Shown in pieces: positions 9,095 to 17,863 of a stretch of DNA of 64,000 nucleotides (positions are counted from its first letter, which is position 1; every line of letters begins with the position of its first letter). Source of the stretch: Nocardia puris. GTDB lineage: Bacteria > Actinomycetota > Actinomycetes > Mycobacteriales > Mycobacteriaceae. The notes under the pieces were generated by a model, which did no database searches, was not told the DNA's origin, and worked only from the letters and a program-made list of their open reading frames with translations. The position numbers were made by a program, and so were the translations under genes. Location of the stretch: contig NZ_QNRE01000001.1 in assembly GCF_003315035.1 (NCBI RefSeq), positions 841,224 through 905,223 on the forward strand. Reading direction: 5' to 3'.

Positions 9095-9658
9095 TCAGTC
9101 CTGCGGCTCGTGCTCCGCCAGCTCCAGCCGCGTCTCGCCGTAGCGGCGGGCCTTGGCGGGGACGAAACCCGCGGGCCAGTCGATCTCCGCCGACCGCGCT
9201 GACCGCTCGACCACCACCACCGCCCCTGGCCGCAACCACCCGTGCTCGGCCAGCGCGCGCACGTCGGCGGTGACCGCGTCGGTGGCGAGATCGTAAGGCG
9301 GATCGGAGAATACGAGGTCGAACTCCCCCGCTCCACCCTGTGCCAGCACGGCGGCGACCGCGCCGACGCGCAGCTCCGCTCCGGGCAACGCGAGGTCGGC
9401 GATATTCCCGCGCACCACCGCCGCCGCCTTGCGGTCCGACTCCACCAGCAACGCCGACGCCGCCCCCCGCGACAGCGCCTCCAGTCCCAGCGCGCCCGAT
9501 CCGGCGTACAGGTCGAGCACCCGCGCGCCGTCGAAGTCCAGGCGCGCGTCGAGCGCGCTGAACAGCGCCTCGCGGACACGGTCGGAGGTCGGCCGGGTGC
9601 CGGCGGGCGGCACCCGCAGCCGCCGCCCGCCGGCCGTCCCGGCCACGATCCGCGTCAT
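9095..9658 (-). CDS. rsmD: 16S rRNA (guanine966-N2)-methyltransferase
   Basis: 187-residue SAM-dependent methyltransferase. Visible motifs are the N-terminal GTAGGRRL, the SAM-binding VLDLYAGSGALGLEALSRG near residue 50, and the catalytic DPPYDL near residue 120. It modifies G966 of 16S rRNA in the small subunit. Its start overlaps the stop of pyc by 4 bases, giving translational coupling, and coaD follows. Confidence 0.93.
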   Translation of the reverse strand: MTRIVAGTAGGRRLRVPPAGTRPTSDRVREALFSALDARLDFDGARVLDLYAGSGALGLEALSRGAASALLVESDRKAAAVVRGNIADLALPGAELRVGAVAAVLAQGGAGEFDLVFSDPPYDLATDAVTADVRALAEHGWLRPGAVVVVERSARSAEIDWPAGFVPAKARRYGETRLELAEHEPQD

Positions 9659-12600
9659 TGCGCCGAGGAGTCCGGCGCGGCCAGTTCGACCAGCAGGTCA
9701 CCGCCTTCGACCTGCTGCACCTTGCCGATCGCCACCCGCGCGACGGTGCCGCCGCGCGGCGCGGTGATGGCGGCCTCCATCTTCATGGCCTCGATGGTGC
9801 CGATGGTGTCGCCCGATTCGACGGTGTCGCCCTCGGACACGGCGAGGGTCACCACGCCCGCGAACGGGGCGGCCAGGTGGCCGGGGTTGGTCTTGTCGGC
9901 CTTCTCCGCCACCGGGACCTCGCTGGCGATGGACCGGTCGCGCACCGCGACGGGGCGCAGCTGCCCGTTGAGGATGCACATCACGGTGCGCATGCCGCGC
10001 TCGTCGGGTTCGGAGATCGCCTCCAGGCCGATGAGCAGGGTGACGCCCTTCTCCAGCTGCACGCGGTGTTCCTCGCCGTAGCGCAGCCCGTAGAAGAACT
10101 GGTTGGCGCTCAGACCCGAAGTGTCGCCGTACTTTTCGCGATGCGCGAGGAGTTCGGCGGTGGGGCCGGGGAACAGCAGGCGGTTCAGGGTGGCGCGGCG
10201 CAGCGCGGAATCGCCCGCGAGCCCGGCCTCGTCCTCGGGCGTGAGCGGGGTTTCGGGCTTGGCCGCGCCGCGACCCTCGAGGGCCTTGCTGCGGAACGGT
10301 TCGGGCCAGCCGCCGGCCGGGGTGCCGAGTTCGCCGCGCAGGAAGCCGATCACCGAGTCCGGGATGTCGTAGCGGCCCGGATCGGCGGCGAAGTCCTCGA
10401 TGTCGACGCCGGTGCCGACCAGCGCCAGGGCCAGATCGCCGACGACCTTCGACGACGGCGTCACCTTCACCAGGCGGCCGAGCAGGCGGTCGGCGGCGGC
10501 GTACTTCGCCTCGACCTCCTCGAAGCGGTCGCCGAGGCCCAGCGCGATGGCCTGCTGGCGCAGATTCGACAGCTGACCGCCGGGGATCTCGTGGGTGTAC
10601 ACGCGCCCGGTGGGGGCGGGCAGCCCGGATTCGAAGGGCGCGTACACCTTTCGCAGCGCTTCCCAGTACGGCTCGAGGTCGCACACGTTCTGGAGGTTCA
10701 GCCCCGTGTCGTACTCGCTGTGCGCGGCCGCCGCCACGATCGCCGAGAGCGCGGGCTGACTCGTGGTGCCCGCCATCGCGGCGCTGGCGCCGTCCACCGC
10801 GTCGGCGCCGGCCTGCCAGGCGGCGAGGTAAGTGGCCAGCTGACCGCCCGGGGTGTCGTGGGTGTGCACGTGCACCGGCAGGTCGAAGTTGCTGCGCAGC
10901 GCGGTGACCAGGGTGGCCGCGGCGGGCGCGCGCAGCAGGCCCGCCATGTCCTTGATGGCGAGCACGTGGGCGCCCGCGTCGACGATCTGCTCGGCCAGCT
11001 TCAGGTAGTAGTCGAGCGTGTAGAGCGTCTCGTTCGGGTTCGACAGGTCGCCGGTGTAGCTCATCGCGACTTCGGCCACGGCCGTGCCGGTTTCGCGCAC
11101 GGCGTCGATGGCCGGGCGCATCTGGTCGACGTTGTTGAGCGCGTCGAAGATGCGGAAGATGTCGATGCCGGTGGCCGTCGCCTCGGACACGAACGCGCGG
11201 GTCACCGCCTCCGGGTAGGGCGTGTAGCCGACGGTGTTGCGCCCGCGCAACAGCATCTGGAGGCAGATGTTGGGGATCGCCTCACGCAGCGCGGCCAGCC
11301 GCTCCCACGGGTCCTCGTGCAGGAAGCGCAGCGCCACATCGTAAGTCGCGCCGCCCCACGCCTCGATCGACAGCAGCTCCGGGGTGAGCCGCGCGACGTG
11401 CCCGGCGACGCCGAGCAGGCCCGTGGTGCGCACGCGGGTGGCCAGCAGCGACTGGTGCGCGTCGCGGAAGGTGGTGTCGGTGACGCCCACCGCCTTCTGC
11501 TCGCGCAGCGCCTTCGCGAAGCCCTCCGGCCCCAGGCGCAGCAGGCGCTGGCGGGAGCCGTCGGGCGGCGGGGCGCTCAGGTCGATGGCGGGCAGCTTGT
11601 CGTGCGGGTAGACGGTGGTGGGCCGCTCGCCGTGCGGCTTGTTGACGGTGACGTCGGCCAGGTAGGTCAGGATCTTGGTGCCGCGGTCGGCGGAGCCGCG
11701 CAGGGTGAGCAACTGCGGGCGCTCGTCGATGAACGAGGTGGTGACCCGGCCGGCCTTGAAATCGGGATCCTCGAGCACCGCTTGGAGGAAGCCGATGTTC
11801 GTGGTGACGCCGCGGATGCGGAACTCGGCCAGCGCCCGCGCCGCGCGCGCCGCCGCCGCGGGCAGATCGCGGCCGCGGCAGGTGAGCTTGACCAGCATGG
11901 AGTCGAAGTAGGCCCCGATCTCGGCGCCCAGGTTCGCGCCGCCGTCCAGGCGGATGCCCGCGCCGCCCGGCGTGCGGTAGGCGGTGATGCGGCCGGTGTC
12001 GGGGCGGAACCCGTTGGCCGGGTCCTCGGTGGTGATGCGGCATTGCAGGGCCGCGCCGCGGATCGACACGCTGTCCTGGCTCAGGCCGAGGTCGGCCAGG
12101 GTCTCCCCCGCCGCGATGCGCAGCTGCGACTGCACCAGGTCGACGTCGGTGATCTCCTCGGTGACCGTGTGCTCGACCTGGATGCGGGGGTTCATCTCGA
12201 TGAAGACGTGGTTGCCGCGCTCGTCGAGCAGGAACTCCACGGTGCCCGCGCAGCTGTAGCCGATCTGGCGGGCGAAGGCCACCGCGTCGGCGCAGATACG
12301 TTCGCGCAGCGCGGGATCCAGGTTCGGCGCGGGCGCCAGCTCGATCACCTTCTGGTGGCGGCGCTGCACCGAACAGTCCCGCTCGAACAGGTGCATCACG
12401 TTGCCGTGCTGGTCGGCCAGGATCTGCACCTCGATGTGGCGCGGATTCACCACGGCCTGTTCGAGGAACACGGTCGGGTCGCCGAACGCGGACTCGGCCT
12501 CGCGCGAGGCGGCCTCGATGGATTCGCGCAACTGCTCGGGCGCGGCCACCCGGCGCATGCCGCGCCCGCCGCCGCCCGCGACCGCCTTGACGAAGATCGG

Positions 12601-13059
12601 GTAGTCGAGTTCGGCTGCGGCGGCGAGCAGTTCGTCCACGTCGGCCGAGGGCGCACTGGACGTCAGCACGGGCAGACCGGCCGCGCGGGCGGCCTCGATG
12701 GCGCGCGCCTTGTTGCCCGCGAGTTCGAGGACCTCCGCCGAGGGGCCGATGAAGGTGATGCCGGCGCGCGCGCAGGCGGCCGCCAGATCGGGGTTCTCGG
12801 AAAGGAATCCGTAACCGGGGTAGACGGCGTCGGCGCCCGCGGTCTTGGCCGCGTCGATGATCGCCTCGATGGAGAGATAGGCGCGGACGGGGTGGCCGAC
12901 CTCGCCGATCTGGTAGGACTCCGCGGCCTTCAGCCGGTGGACCGAGTTGCGGTCCTCGTACGGGAAGACGGCGACCGTCCCGATGCCGAGTTCGTAGGCC
13001 GCGCGGAAGGCGCGGATGGCGATCTCGCCACGATTGGCAACCAAGACTTTCGAGAACAT
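9655..13059 (-). CDS. pyc: Pyruvate carboxylase
   Basis: 1134-residue single-chain biotin enzyme converting pyruvate, bicarbonate and ATP to oxaloacetate (anaplerosis). Domains in order: biotin carboxylase (1-~460, starting FSKVLVANRGEIAIRAFRA, with GGGGRGMR in the ATP grasp), carboxyltransferase (~535-800, with TTFRDAHQSLLATR), the allosteric/PC-specific region, and the C-terminal biotin carrier domain with the biotinylated lysine in EAMKMEA. All expected parts are present and the length is normal. Its 3' end overlaps rsmD. Confidence 0.97.
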   Translation of the reverse strand: MFSKVLVANRGEIAIRAFRAAYELGIGTVAVFPYEDRNSVHRLKAAESYQIGEVGHPVRAYLSIEAIIDAAKTAGADAVYPGYGFLSENPDLAAACARAGITFIGPSAEVLELAGNKARAIEAARAAGLPVLTSSAPSADVDELLAAAAELDYPIFVKAVAGGGGRGMRRVAAPEQLRESIEAASREAESAFGDPTVFLEQAVVNPRHIEVQILADQHGNVMHLFERDCSVQRRHQKVIELAPAPNLDPALRERICADAVAFARQIGYSCAGTVEFLLDERGNHVFIEMNPRIQVEHTVTEEITDVDLVQSQLRIAAGETLADLGLSQDSVSIRGAALQCRITTEDPANGFRPDTGRITAYRTPGGAGIRLDGGANLGAEIGAYFDSMLVKLTCRGRDLPAAAARAARALAEFRIRGVTTNIGFLQAVLEDPDFKAGRVTTSFIDERPQLLTLRGSADRGTKILTYLADVTVNKPHGERPTTVYPHDKLPAIDLSAPPPDGSRQRLLRLGPEGFAKALREQKAVGVTDTTFRDAHQSLLATRVRTTGLLGVAGHVARLTPELLSIEAWGGATYDVALRFLHEDPWERLAALREAIPNICLQMLLRGRNTVGYTPYPEAVTRAFVSEATATGIDIFRIFDALNNVDQMRPAIDAVRETGTAVAEVAMSYTGDLSNPNETLYTLDYYLKLAEQIVDAGAHVLAIKDMAGLLRAPAAATLVTALRSNFDLPVHVHTHDTPGGQLATYLAAWQAGADAVDGASAAMAGTTSQPALSAIVAAAAHSEYDTGLNLQNVCDLEPYWEALRKVYAPFESGLPAPTGRVYTHEIPGGQLSNLRQQAIALGLGDRFEEVEAKYAAADRLLGRLVKVTPSSKVVGDLALALVGTGVDIEDFAADPGRYDIPDSVIGFLRGELGTPAGGWPEPFRSKALEGRGAAKPETPLTPEDEAGLAGDSALRRATLNRLLFPGPTAELLAHREKYGDTSGLSANQFFYGLRYGEEHRVQLEKGVTLLIGLEAISEPDERGMRTVMCILNGQLRPVAVRDRSIASEVPVAEKADKTNPGHLAAPFAGVVTLAVSEGDTVESGDTIGTIEAMKMEAAITAPRGGTVARVAIGKVQQVEGGDLLVELAAPDSSAQ

Positions 13060-13242
13060 CGGTCCAACGTACCTGCCCCCGGAATCGGCTCCTACATGGA
13101 ACTACCCTTCGCAGCGATCTTCACAACCAGACATAGCAACGGTGCGAAGTTGCGTTCATCCGGCCGTCACATCTCACCGCCCGCCCGCGACCGCGGTGCG
13201 CGCCCGCGACGGGTACCCGCACGGAATAACCGCGGCGTCTTT

Positions 13243-13248
13243 TATGCT
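13243..13248 (+). promoter_or_regulatory. Candidate -10 box for the metE leader
   Basis: TATGCT lies in a small AT-rich island (CTTTTATGCTGG) just before the cobalamin riboswitch, in the right place to start the metE leader around 13255. No convincing -35 hexamer is visible. The 13060-13242 stretch upstream holds no gene I can support. Confidence 0.35.
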
Positions 13249-13254
13249 GGACGA

Positions 13255-13495
13255 CGCAGCTGGTTCTCCAGTGCGCCGACGAGATGGAGCCCCTACGTCG
13301 CGCGCCGGAGTCGAAGCCCGCCCCGGCCAGCCGGGCGCGAGTGAGAGGGAACCCGGTGGGAATCCGGGACTGTCCCGCAGCGGTATGCAGGAACGAACAC
13401 CGTCATCGAGCACTGGGCGCGAGTCCGGGAAGCGACGGTCAGTAGGTCGGCCGGGAGCCCCCGCGCCGGTGCCCGCGAGTCCGAAGACCTGCCAG
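13255..13495 (+). promoter_or_regulatory. Cobalamin riboswitch upstream of metE
   Basis: The leader contains the conserved core of the cobalamin aptamer: GAGGGAACCCGGTGGGAATCC, GGGACTGTCCCGCAGCGGTA, and the 3' B12-box element GAGTCCGAAGACCTGCC (13477-13493). The 5' limit is approximate. Cobalamin-bound riboswitches of this kind shut off metE when B12 is present, because B12-dependent methionine synthase (MetH) can then do the job. A short hairpin and about 140 bases of leader follow before the metE start. Confidence 0.92.
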
Positions 13496-13499
13496 TTGT

Positions 13500-13520
13500 G
13501 CCGGATACGCCGTATCCGGC
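13500..13520 (+). promoter_or_regulatory. Hairpin directly after the B12 box
   Basis: GCCGGATAC (13500-13508) and GTATCCGGC (13512-13520) form a perfect 9-bp stem seven bases after the riboswitch core, without a following U-run. It may be part of the expression platform or a Rho-associated pause structure. Confidence 0.45.
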
Positions 13521-13658
13521 GGCCACCGCCTCGTGGATTGGGCGCGCGGACCACCAGTGACGACATCCGGGCTCCGTTGCACACGGCTGCCCGCGAGGTC
13601 CGCTGGTCGACGCCGCCCGCATGGCGATGGCTCACGACCTAGGCACTGGAGCACAACC

Positions 13659-15926
13659 GTGACTGTTTCCCAGACTCCTTTCACCGCAACGGTTCTCGGC
13701 CTGCCCCGGGTGGGGCCGCGGCGCGAGCTGAAGCGCGCCACCGAGTCCTACTGGGCCGGGCGCATCGACGCCGTGGCGCTGCACCGGGTGGCGGCCGATC
13801 TGCGCGAGGCGCAGTACGCCGAGCTCACCGCGGCCGGGCTCGACTCGATCCCGGTGGGCACCTTCTCCTACTACGACCAGGTGCTCGACACCGCCGTGCT
13901 GCTGGGCGCGCTGCCCGAGCGGGTGGCGGGCATCGCCGATCCGCTGGACCGCTACTTCGCGGCCGCGCGCGGCAACGATTCGGTGGAACCGCTGGAGATG
14001 ACCAAGTGGTTCGACACCAACTACCACTACCTGGTGCCCGAGATCGGTCCCGACACCGTGTTCTCGCTGCACCCGGAGAAGCTGCTCGACGAGCTGGCCG
14101 AGGCGCGGGGGTTCGGCGTGCCCGCGCGGCCCGTGGTGGTGGGCCCGATCACCTTCCTGAAGCTGGCCAAGGCCACCGAAGGCGCGGCACTGGATCGACT
14201 CGGCGAGCTGGTCCCGCTCTATCGCGAGCTGCTGCGCAAGCTGGCGGCCGCCGGTGCGGAGTGGGTGCAGATCGATGAGCCGTCGCTGGTCACCGACCTC
14301 ACCGACGATGAGATCGCCCTGGTGCGCTCCACTTACACCGAGCTGACGGCGGGCGAGGACCGCCCGGCCGTGCTGGTCGCCACCTACTTCGGCGACCCCG
14401 GCCCGGCCCTGGCCGCGCTGGCCGGCACCGATGTGGAGGGCATCGCGCTCGACTTCACCGCGCCGATCGAGCTGTCCGCGGTGGCCTCGCTGCCCGCGCT
14501 GGCGGGCAAGTTGCTGGTCGCGGGCGTGGTGGACGGCCGCAACGTGTGGCGGGCGAACCTCGACGACGCGCTCACCACGCTGGGCACCCTGCTGGGCAGC
14601 GCGGGCGGCGTCGCGGTGTCGAGCTCCTGCTCGCTGCTGCACGTGCCCTATTCGCTGGAGCCGGAGACCGGCCTGGACGCGCGGCTGCGGGCCTGGCTGG
14701 CGTTCGGCGCGGAGAAGGTCGCCGAGGTGCGAGTGCTGGCCACCGGTCTGCACCAGGGCACCGAGGCGATCGCCGACGAGCTGGCCGCGGCCCGTGCGGC
14801 GGCGACCTCGCGCACCGAGGACCCGCGCCTGGCGGACGCGCAGGTTCGCGCCCGCCTGGCCGCGCTCGGCCCCGACGCCGCGCGTCGCGCCCCGGCCGAC
14901 GAGCGGCGCGCGGTGCAGCAGGCCCGCCTGAACCTGCCGCCGCTGCCGACCACCACCATCGGCTCCTACCCGCAGACCTCGGCGATCCGCCTGGCTCGCG
15001 CCGCGCTGCGCAAGGGCGAGATCGACGAGGCCGAGTACACCGCGAGGATGCGCTCGGAGATCGCCGACGTGGTGGCGCTGCAGGAGAAGCTGGGCCTGGA
15101 CGTGCTGGTGCACGGCGAGCCGGAGCGCAACGACATGGTGCAGTACTTCGCCGAGCAGCTCGACGGCTTCGCGGCCACCGAGAACGGCTGGGTGCAGTCC
15201 TACGGCACCCGCTGCGTGCGCCCGCCGATCCTGTTCGGCGACGTCGCGCGCCGCGCGCCGATGACGGTGGACTGGATCACCTACGCCCAGTCGCTCACCG
15301 ACAAGCCGGTCAAGGGCATGCTGACCGGTCCGGTCACCATCCTGGCGTGGTCGTTCGTGCGCGACGACCAGCCGCTGGGCGAGTCGGCGCGTCAGGTGGC
15401 GCTGGCCATCCGGGACGAGACGGTGGACCTGCAGTCGGCGGGCATCCGGATCATCCAGGTGGACGAGCCCGCCCTGCGCGAGCTGCTGCCGCTGCGCGCG
15501 GCGGATCAGCCCGCGTACCTGGACTGGTCGGTGGAGTCGTTCCGCCTGGCCACTTCGGGCGTGTCCGATGCCACCCAGATCCACACCCACCTGTGCTACT
15601 CGGAGTTCGGCGAGGTCATCGACGCGATCGCGGGCCTGGACGCCGACGTCACCTCCATCGAGGCGGCCCGCTCGCACATGGAGGTGCTCGACGACCTGAA
15701 CGCCGCGGGCTTCGATCTGGGCGTGGGCCCGGGTGTCTACGACATCCACTCCCCGCGCGTGCCCAGCGTCGAGGAGATCACCGTGTCGCTGCGGGCCGCG
15801 CTGAAAGCCGTTCCCGCCGAACGGCTCTGGGTGAACCCGGACTGCGGGCTGAAGACTCGCGGGCAGGCCGAGGTGGAGGCCTCGCTGGCGAACCTGGTCG
15901 AGGCGGCGCGGGCGGCGCGCCCGTAG
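13659..15926 (+). CDS. metE: Cobalamin-independent methionine synthase
   Basis: 755-residue enzyme transferring a methyl group from methyltetrahydropteroyltri-glutamate to homocysteine. Both halves of the duplicated barrel are present: the N-terminal half starts with [17 protein letters not shown], the C-terminal half with [14 protein letters not shown] near residue 428. Zinc and substrate residues are seen in [10 protein letters not shown] (His and Cys near 645) and in the late DCGLKTR, which supplies the last cysteine. The GTG at 13659 is preceded by CTGGAG. Control is by the cobalamin riboswitch upstream. Confidence 0.95.
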   Translation: MTVSQTPFTATVLGLPRVGPRRELKRATESYWAGRIDAVALHRVAADLREAQYAELTAAGLDSIPVGTFSYYDQVLDTAVLLGALPERVAGIADPLDRYFAAARGNDSVEPLEMTKWFDTNYHYLVPEIGPDTVFSLHPEKLLDELAEARGFGVPARPVVVGPITFLKLAKATEGAALDRLGELVPLYRELLRKLAAAGAEWVQIDEPSLVTDLTDDEIALVRSTYTELTAGEDRPAVLVATYFGDPGPALAALAGTDVEGIALDFTAPIELSAVASLPALAGKLLVAGVVDGRNVWRANLDDALTTLGTLLGSAGGVAVSSSCSLLHVPYSLEPETGLDARLRAWLAFGAEKVAEVRVLATGLHQGTEAIADELAAARAAATSRTEDPRLADAQVRARLAALGPDAARRAPADERRAVQQARLNLPPLPTTTIGSYPQTSAIRLARAALRKGEIDEAEYTARMRSEIADVVALQEKLGLDVLVHGEPERNDMVQYFAEQLDGFAATENGWVQSYGTRCVRPPILFGDVARRAPMTVDWITYAQSLTDKPVKGMLTGPVTILAWSFVRDDQPLGESARQVALAIRDETVDLQSAGIRIIQVDEPALRELLPLRAADQPAYLDWSVESFRLATSGVSDATQIHTHLCYSEFGEVIDAIAGLDADVTSIEAARSHMEVLDDLNAAGFDLGVGPGVYDIHSPRVPSVEEITVSLRAALKAVPAERLWVNPDCGLKTRGQAEVEASLANLVEAARAARP

Positions 15927-15951
15927 GCCGGTCGCGCCGGTCGTCCGCTGT

Positions 15952-15997
15952 CCGGTGACGGGCCGCACGGACACATCCGTGCGGCCCGGTTCACCGG
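15952..15997 (+). terminator. metE terminator hairpin
   Basis: A perfect 12-bp GC-rich stem (15960-15971 with 15976-15987, loop CACA) is extended by outer arms CCGGTGA (15952-15958) and TCACCGG (15991-15997). It begins 26 bases after the metE stop. Confidence 0.7.
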
Positions 15998-16125
15998 TGC
16001 CACTCCGGGCGTTCGTGCCACTTGCGCCGCGGGTAGCTCTCGCACACCGGGCGCGGGCCGGGCACGCGCGTCCGGCGTGGGCGGACACCCCGCCGGTACG
16101 CCGCCCAGCAGTTCGGCCTGTCCAT
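15991..16125 (-). CDS. Possible small basic protein (44 aa)
   Basis: A 44-codon frame starting MDRPNCWAAYRRG, very rich in arginine, with two cysteines, three tryptophans and a histidine-containing tail. It is not recognised. The reason to list it is a strong ribosome binding site, GAGGAAAGG, about 7 bases before its ATG in an otherwise empty 320-base gap between metE and the convergent epoxide-hydrolase-like gene. Its last codons overlap the outer arm of the metE terminator. It may be a real small protein or chance. Confidence 0.38.
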   Translation of the reverse strand: MDRPNCWAAYRRGVRPRRTRVPGPRPVCESYPRRKWHERPEWHR

Positions 16126-16246
16126 CGGGCACCTTTCCTCGTTCCTCCGTGAACACCGCTCGTCTATTCGGACGTGCGGGAGTGCCCCTGAGTTCCCCAG
16201 GAACACAACGGATTTCACGGGGAGGCGTGATCCGCCCGCCTCGGAC

Positions 16247-16624
16247 TCAGCCGGACAGGCCGAACGCGCGGTTGATCGCCGCCATGTCGAAGTAGTCACG
16301 CCAGGCCGCGATCTCGCCGTCGCGCACCTCGAACACGCCCATCACGGGCAGCGGGGTGTCGCGGCCGTTGCCGCGCAGCGTGTCGGTGCGCTCGTTCATG
16401 ACGATCTCGCCCGCCACCACCTGGTGGTGGATCTCGAAGTCGATGGCGTCGAAGGTGGTGAGGAAGCCGGCGATGAAATCGCGGATCGCGGCGCGTCCGG
16501 CGATCGGCTCCATCGGAATGTTGTGGTAGACGGCGTCTTCGGCGAAGAACGCGGCGATCCGGTCGGGATCGGGGTCGGACCAGCTGCGGCACATGGCGCG
16601 CACGAGTGCGTCGGGACCGGACAT
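16247..16624 (-). CDS. Limonene-1,2-epoxide hydrolase / SnoaL-fold protein
   Basis: 125-residue single-domain protein with the cystatin-like alpha+beta fold of limonene-1,2-epoxide hydrolases. Family residues seen are the EDAVYHNIPMEPI stretch (with Tyr and Asn), the arginine in NERTD near residue 78, and a final WRDYFD with the acid that completes the Asp-Arg-Asp triad. Related mycobacterial proteins hydrolyse lipid or sterol epoxides. A 26-bp palindrome about 40 bases upstream suggests control by a TetR-type repressor. Substrate unknown. Confidence 0.75.
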   Translation of the reverse strand: MSGPDALVRAMCRSWSDPDPDRIAAFFAEDAVYHNIPMEPIAGRAAIRDFIAGFLTTFDAIDFEIHHQVVAGEIVMNERTDTLRGNGRDTPLPVMGVFEVRDGEIAAWRDYFDMAAINRAFGLSG

Positions 16625-16662
16625 GGGTCACTCCCTCGGGGCCGGGGTTGCGGACCGCCCGA

Positions 16663-16688
16663 TTCAACCAAACAATTGCTTGGTTGAA
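16663..16688. promoter_or_regulatory. 26-bp near-perfect palindrome (TetR-type operator candidate)
   Basis: Outer arms TTCAACCAA (16663-16671) and TTGGTTGAA (16680-16688) are exact reverse complements, and the centre is the palindrome CAATTG. Only one symmetric position pair mismatches across 26 bases. It lies just upstream of the epoxide-hydrolase-like gene that starts at 16624. Similar AACCAA-centred palindromes precede TetR-controlled lipid genes in Mycobacteriales. Confidence 0.6.
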
Positions 16689-16720
16689 CAAGGTTTCGGT
16701 CCGCCGGGCGGCCCAGTCGC

Positions 16721-17860
16721 TCAGCGCAGCGCCGCGCCGCCCGCCACGAGCAGTTCCCGCTGCGGTGCGCCCGAGTACTCCGACAGCGGCCGGATCAGCG
16801 CGTTGTCGGCCGACTGCTCGGCGATGTGCGCCGTCCAGCCGGTGATGCGGCTGATCACGAAGATGGGCGTGAACATCGGGATGTCGAAGCCCATCAGGTA
16901 GTACGCCGGGCCCGCCGGGAAGTCCAGGTTCGGCAGGATCCCGGTGGCGGCTTCCATGGTCGCGGCCAGCTCGTCGTACATCGTCAGCCACCGCTGCCCG
17001 CCGGTGACCTCGGCCACGTCGTCGAGTGCGGCTTTCATGGTCGGCACCCGCGAGTCGCCCTTCTTGTACACGCGGTGGCCGAAGCCCATCACCTTCTGCT
17101 TGGCGGCGAGCTTGTCCTTCAGCCATTGCGCCGCCAGATCGGGGTCGCCGATCTCGAGCATCATGTGCATGACGGCCTCGTTCGCGCCGCCGTGCAGCGG
17201 GCCCTTGAGCGCGCCGATGGCGGCGGTGATCGCGCTGTAGAGGTCCGAGCGCGTCGAGGTCACCACGCGCGCCGCGAAGGTCGAGGCGTTGAAGCTGTGC
17301 TCGGCGTAGAGCACCAGCGACGTCTCGAACGCCTTCACCAGGCGCTGGTCGGGCACCTCCCCGAAGCACATGTTCAGGAAGTTCTCGGCGAAGCCGAGGT
17401 GCGAGTGCGGGGCGATCGGGTCGAGCCCGCGGCGGCGCCGCATATCGGCCGCCACCACCGTCGGCAGCACCGCGAGCAGCCGAAGTGCCTTGGCCAGCAG
17501 GTCTTTCGGCGCGGCGACGCCGTCGGTATCCGGCACCGGATCCTCCGCGCCGAGGTAGCTCACCACCGTGCGCACCACGTCCATCGGGTGGCAGGTGTCG
17601 GGCATCTTCTCGATCAGCGAGAGCACCGAGCGGTCGATGCGCCGCTGCGCGCGCTCACGCCGGCAGAACAGTTCCAGCTGCGCCACATCGGGCAGTTCGC
17701 CGTACCAGAGCAGGTAGGCGACCTCCTCGAAGCTGCAGTGCCGCGCCAGATCCTGCACCGCGTAGCCGCGATAGGTCAGCGAATTGGTCTCGGGCACCAC
17801 CTTGGAGACGGCGGTGGTGTCCACCACCACGCCGGCCAGGCCCTTCTTGATCTCGGTCAT
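16721..17860 (-). CDS. prpC: 2-methylcitrate synthase
   Basis: 379-residue citrate-synthase-family enzyme condensing propionyl-CoA with oxaloacetate to 2-methylcitrate. It starts EIKKGLAGVVVDTTAVSKV and has SLTYRGYAVQDLA as in the short type II/methylcitrate branch. Catalytic histidines are in GGANEAVMHMM and GFGHRVYKKGDSR. It is last in the prpDBC operon, 3 bases after prpB. The pathway detoxifies propionyl-CoA made from odd-chain lipids, cholesterol and branched amino acids. Confidence 0.9.
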   Translation of the reverse strand: MTEIKKGLAGVVVDTTAVSKVVPETNSLTYRGYAVQDLARHCSFEEVAYLLWYGELPDVAQLELFCRRERAQRRIDRSVLSLIEKMPDTCHPMDVVRTVVSYLGAEDPVPDTDGVAAPKDLLAKALRLLAVLPTVVAADMRRRRGLDPIAPHSHLGFAENFLNMCFGEVPDQRLVKAFETSLVLYAEHSFNASTFAARVVTSTRSDLYSAITAAIGALKGPLHGGANEAVMHMMLEIGDPDLAAQWLKDKLAAKQKVMGFGHRVYKKGDSRVPTMKAALDDVAEVTGGQRWLTMYDELAATMEAATGILPNLDFPAGPAYYLMGFDIPMFTPIFVISRITGWTAHIAEQSADNALIRPLSEYSGAPQRELLVAGGAALR

Positions 17861-17863
17861 GAT

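Noticed and set aside
9658..13344. Very long plus-strand open frame opposite pyc
   Set aside because: It is an antisense shadow caused by strong GC bias at third codon positions; composition is Arg/Gly/His/Val-rich without any domain, while the minus-strand pyc is unmistakable.
13632..16088. Long minus-strand frame opposite metE
   Set aside because: Same antisense effect; no recognisable domain and it runs through the riboswitch side of metE.
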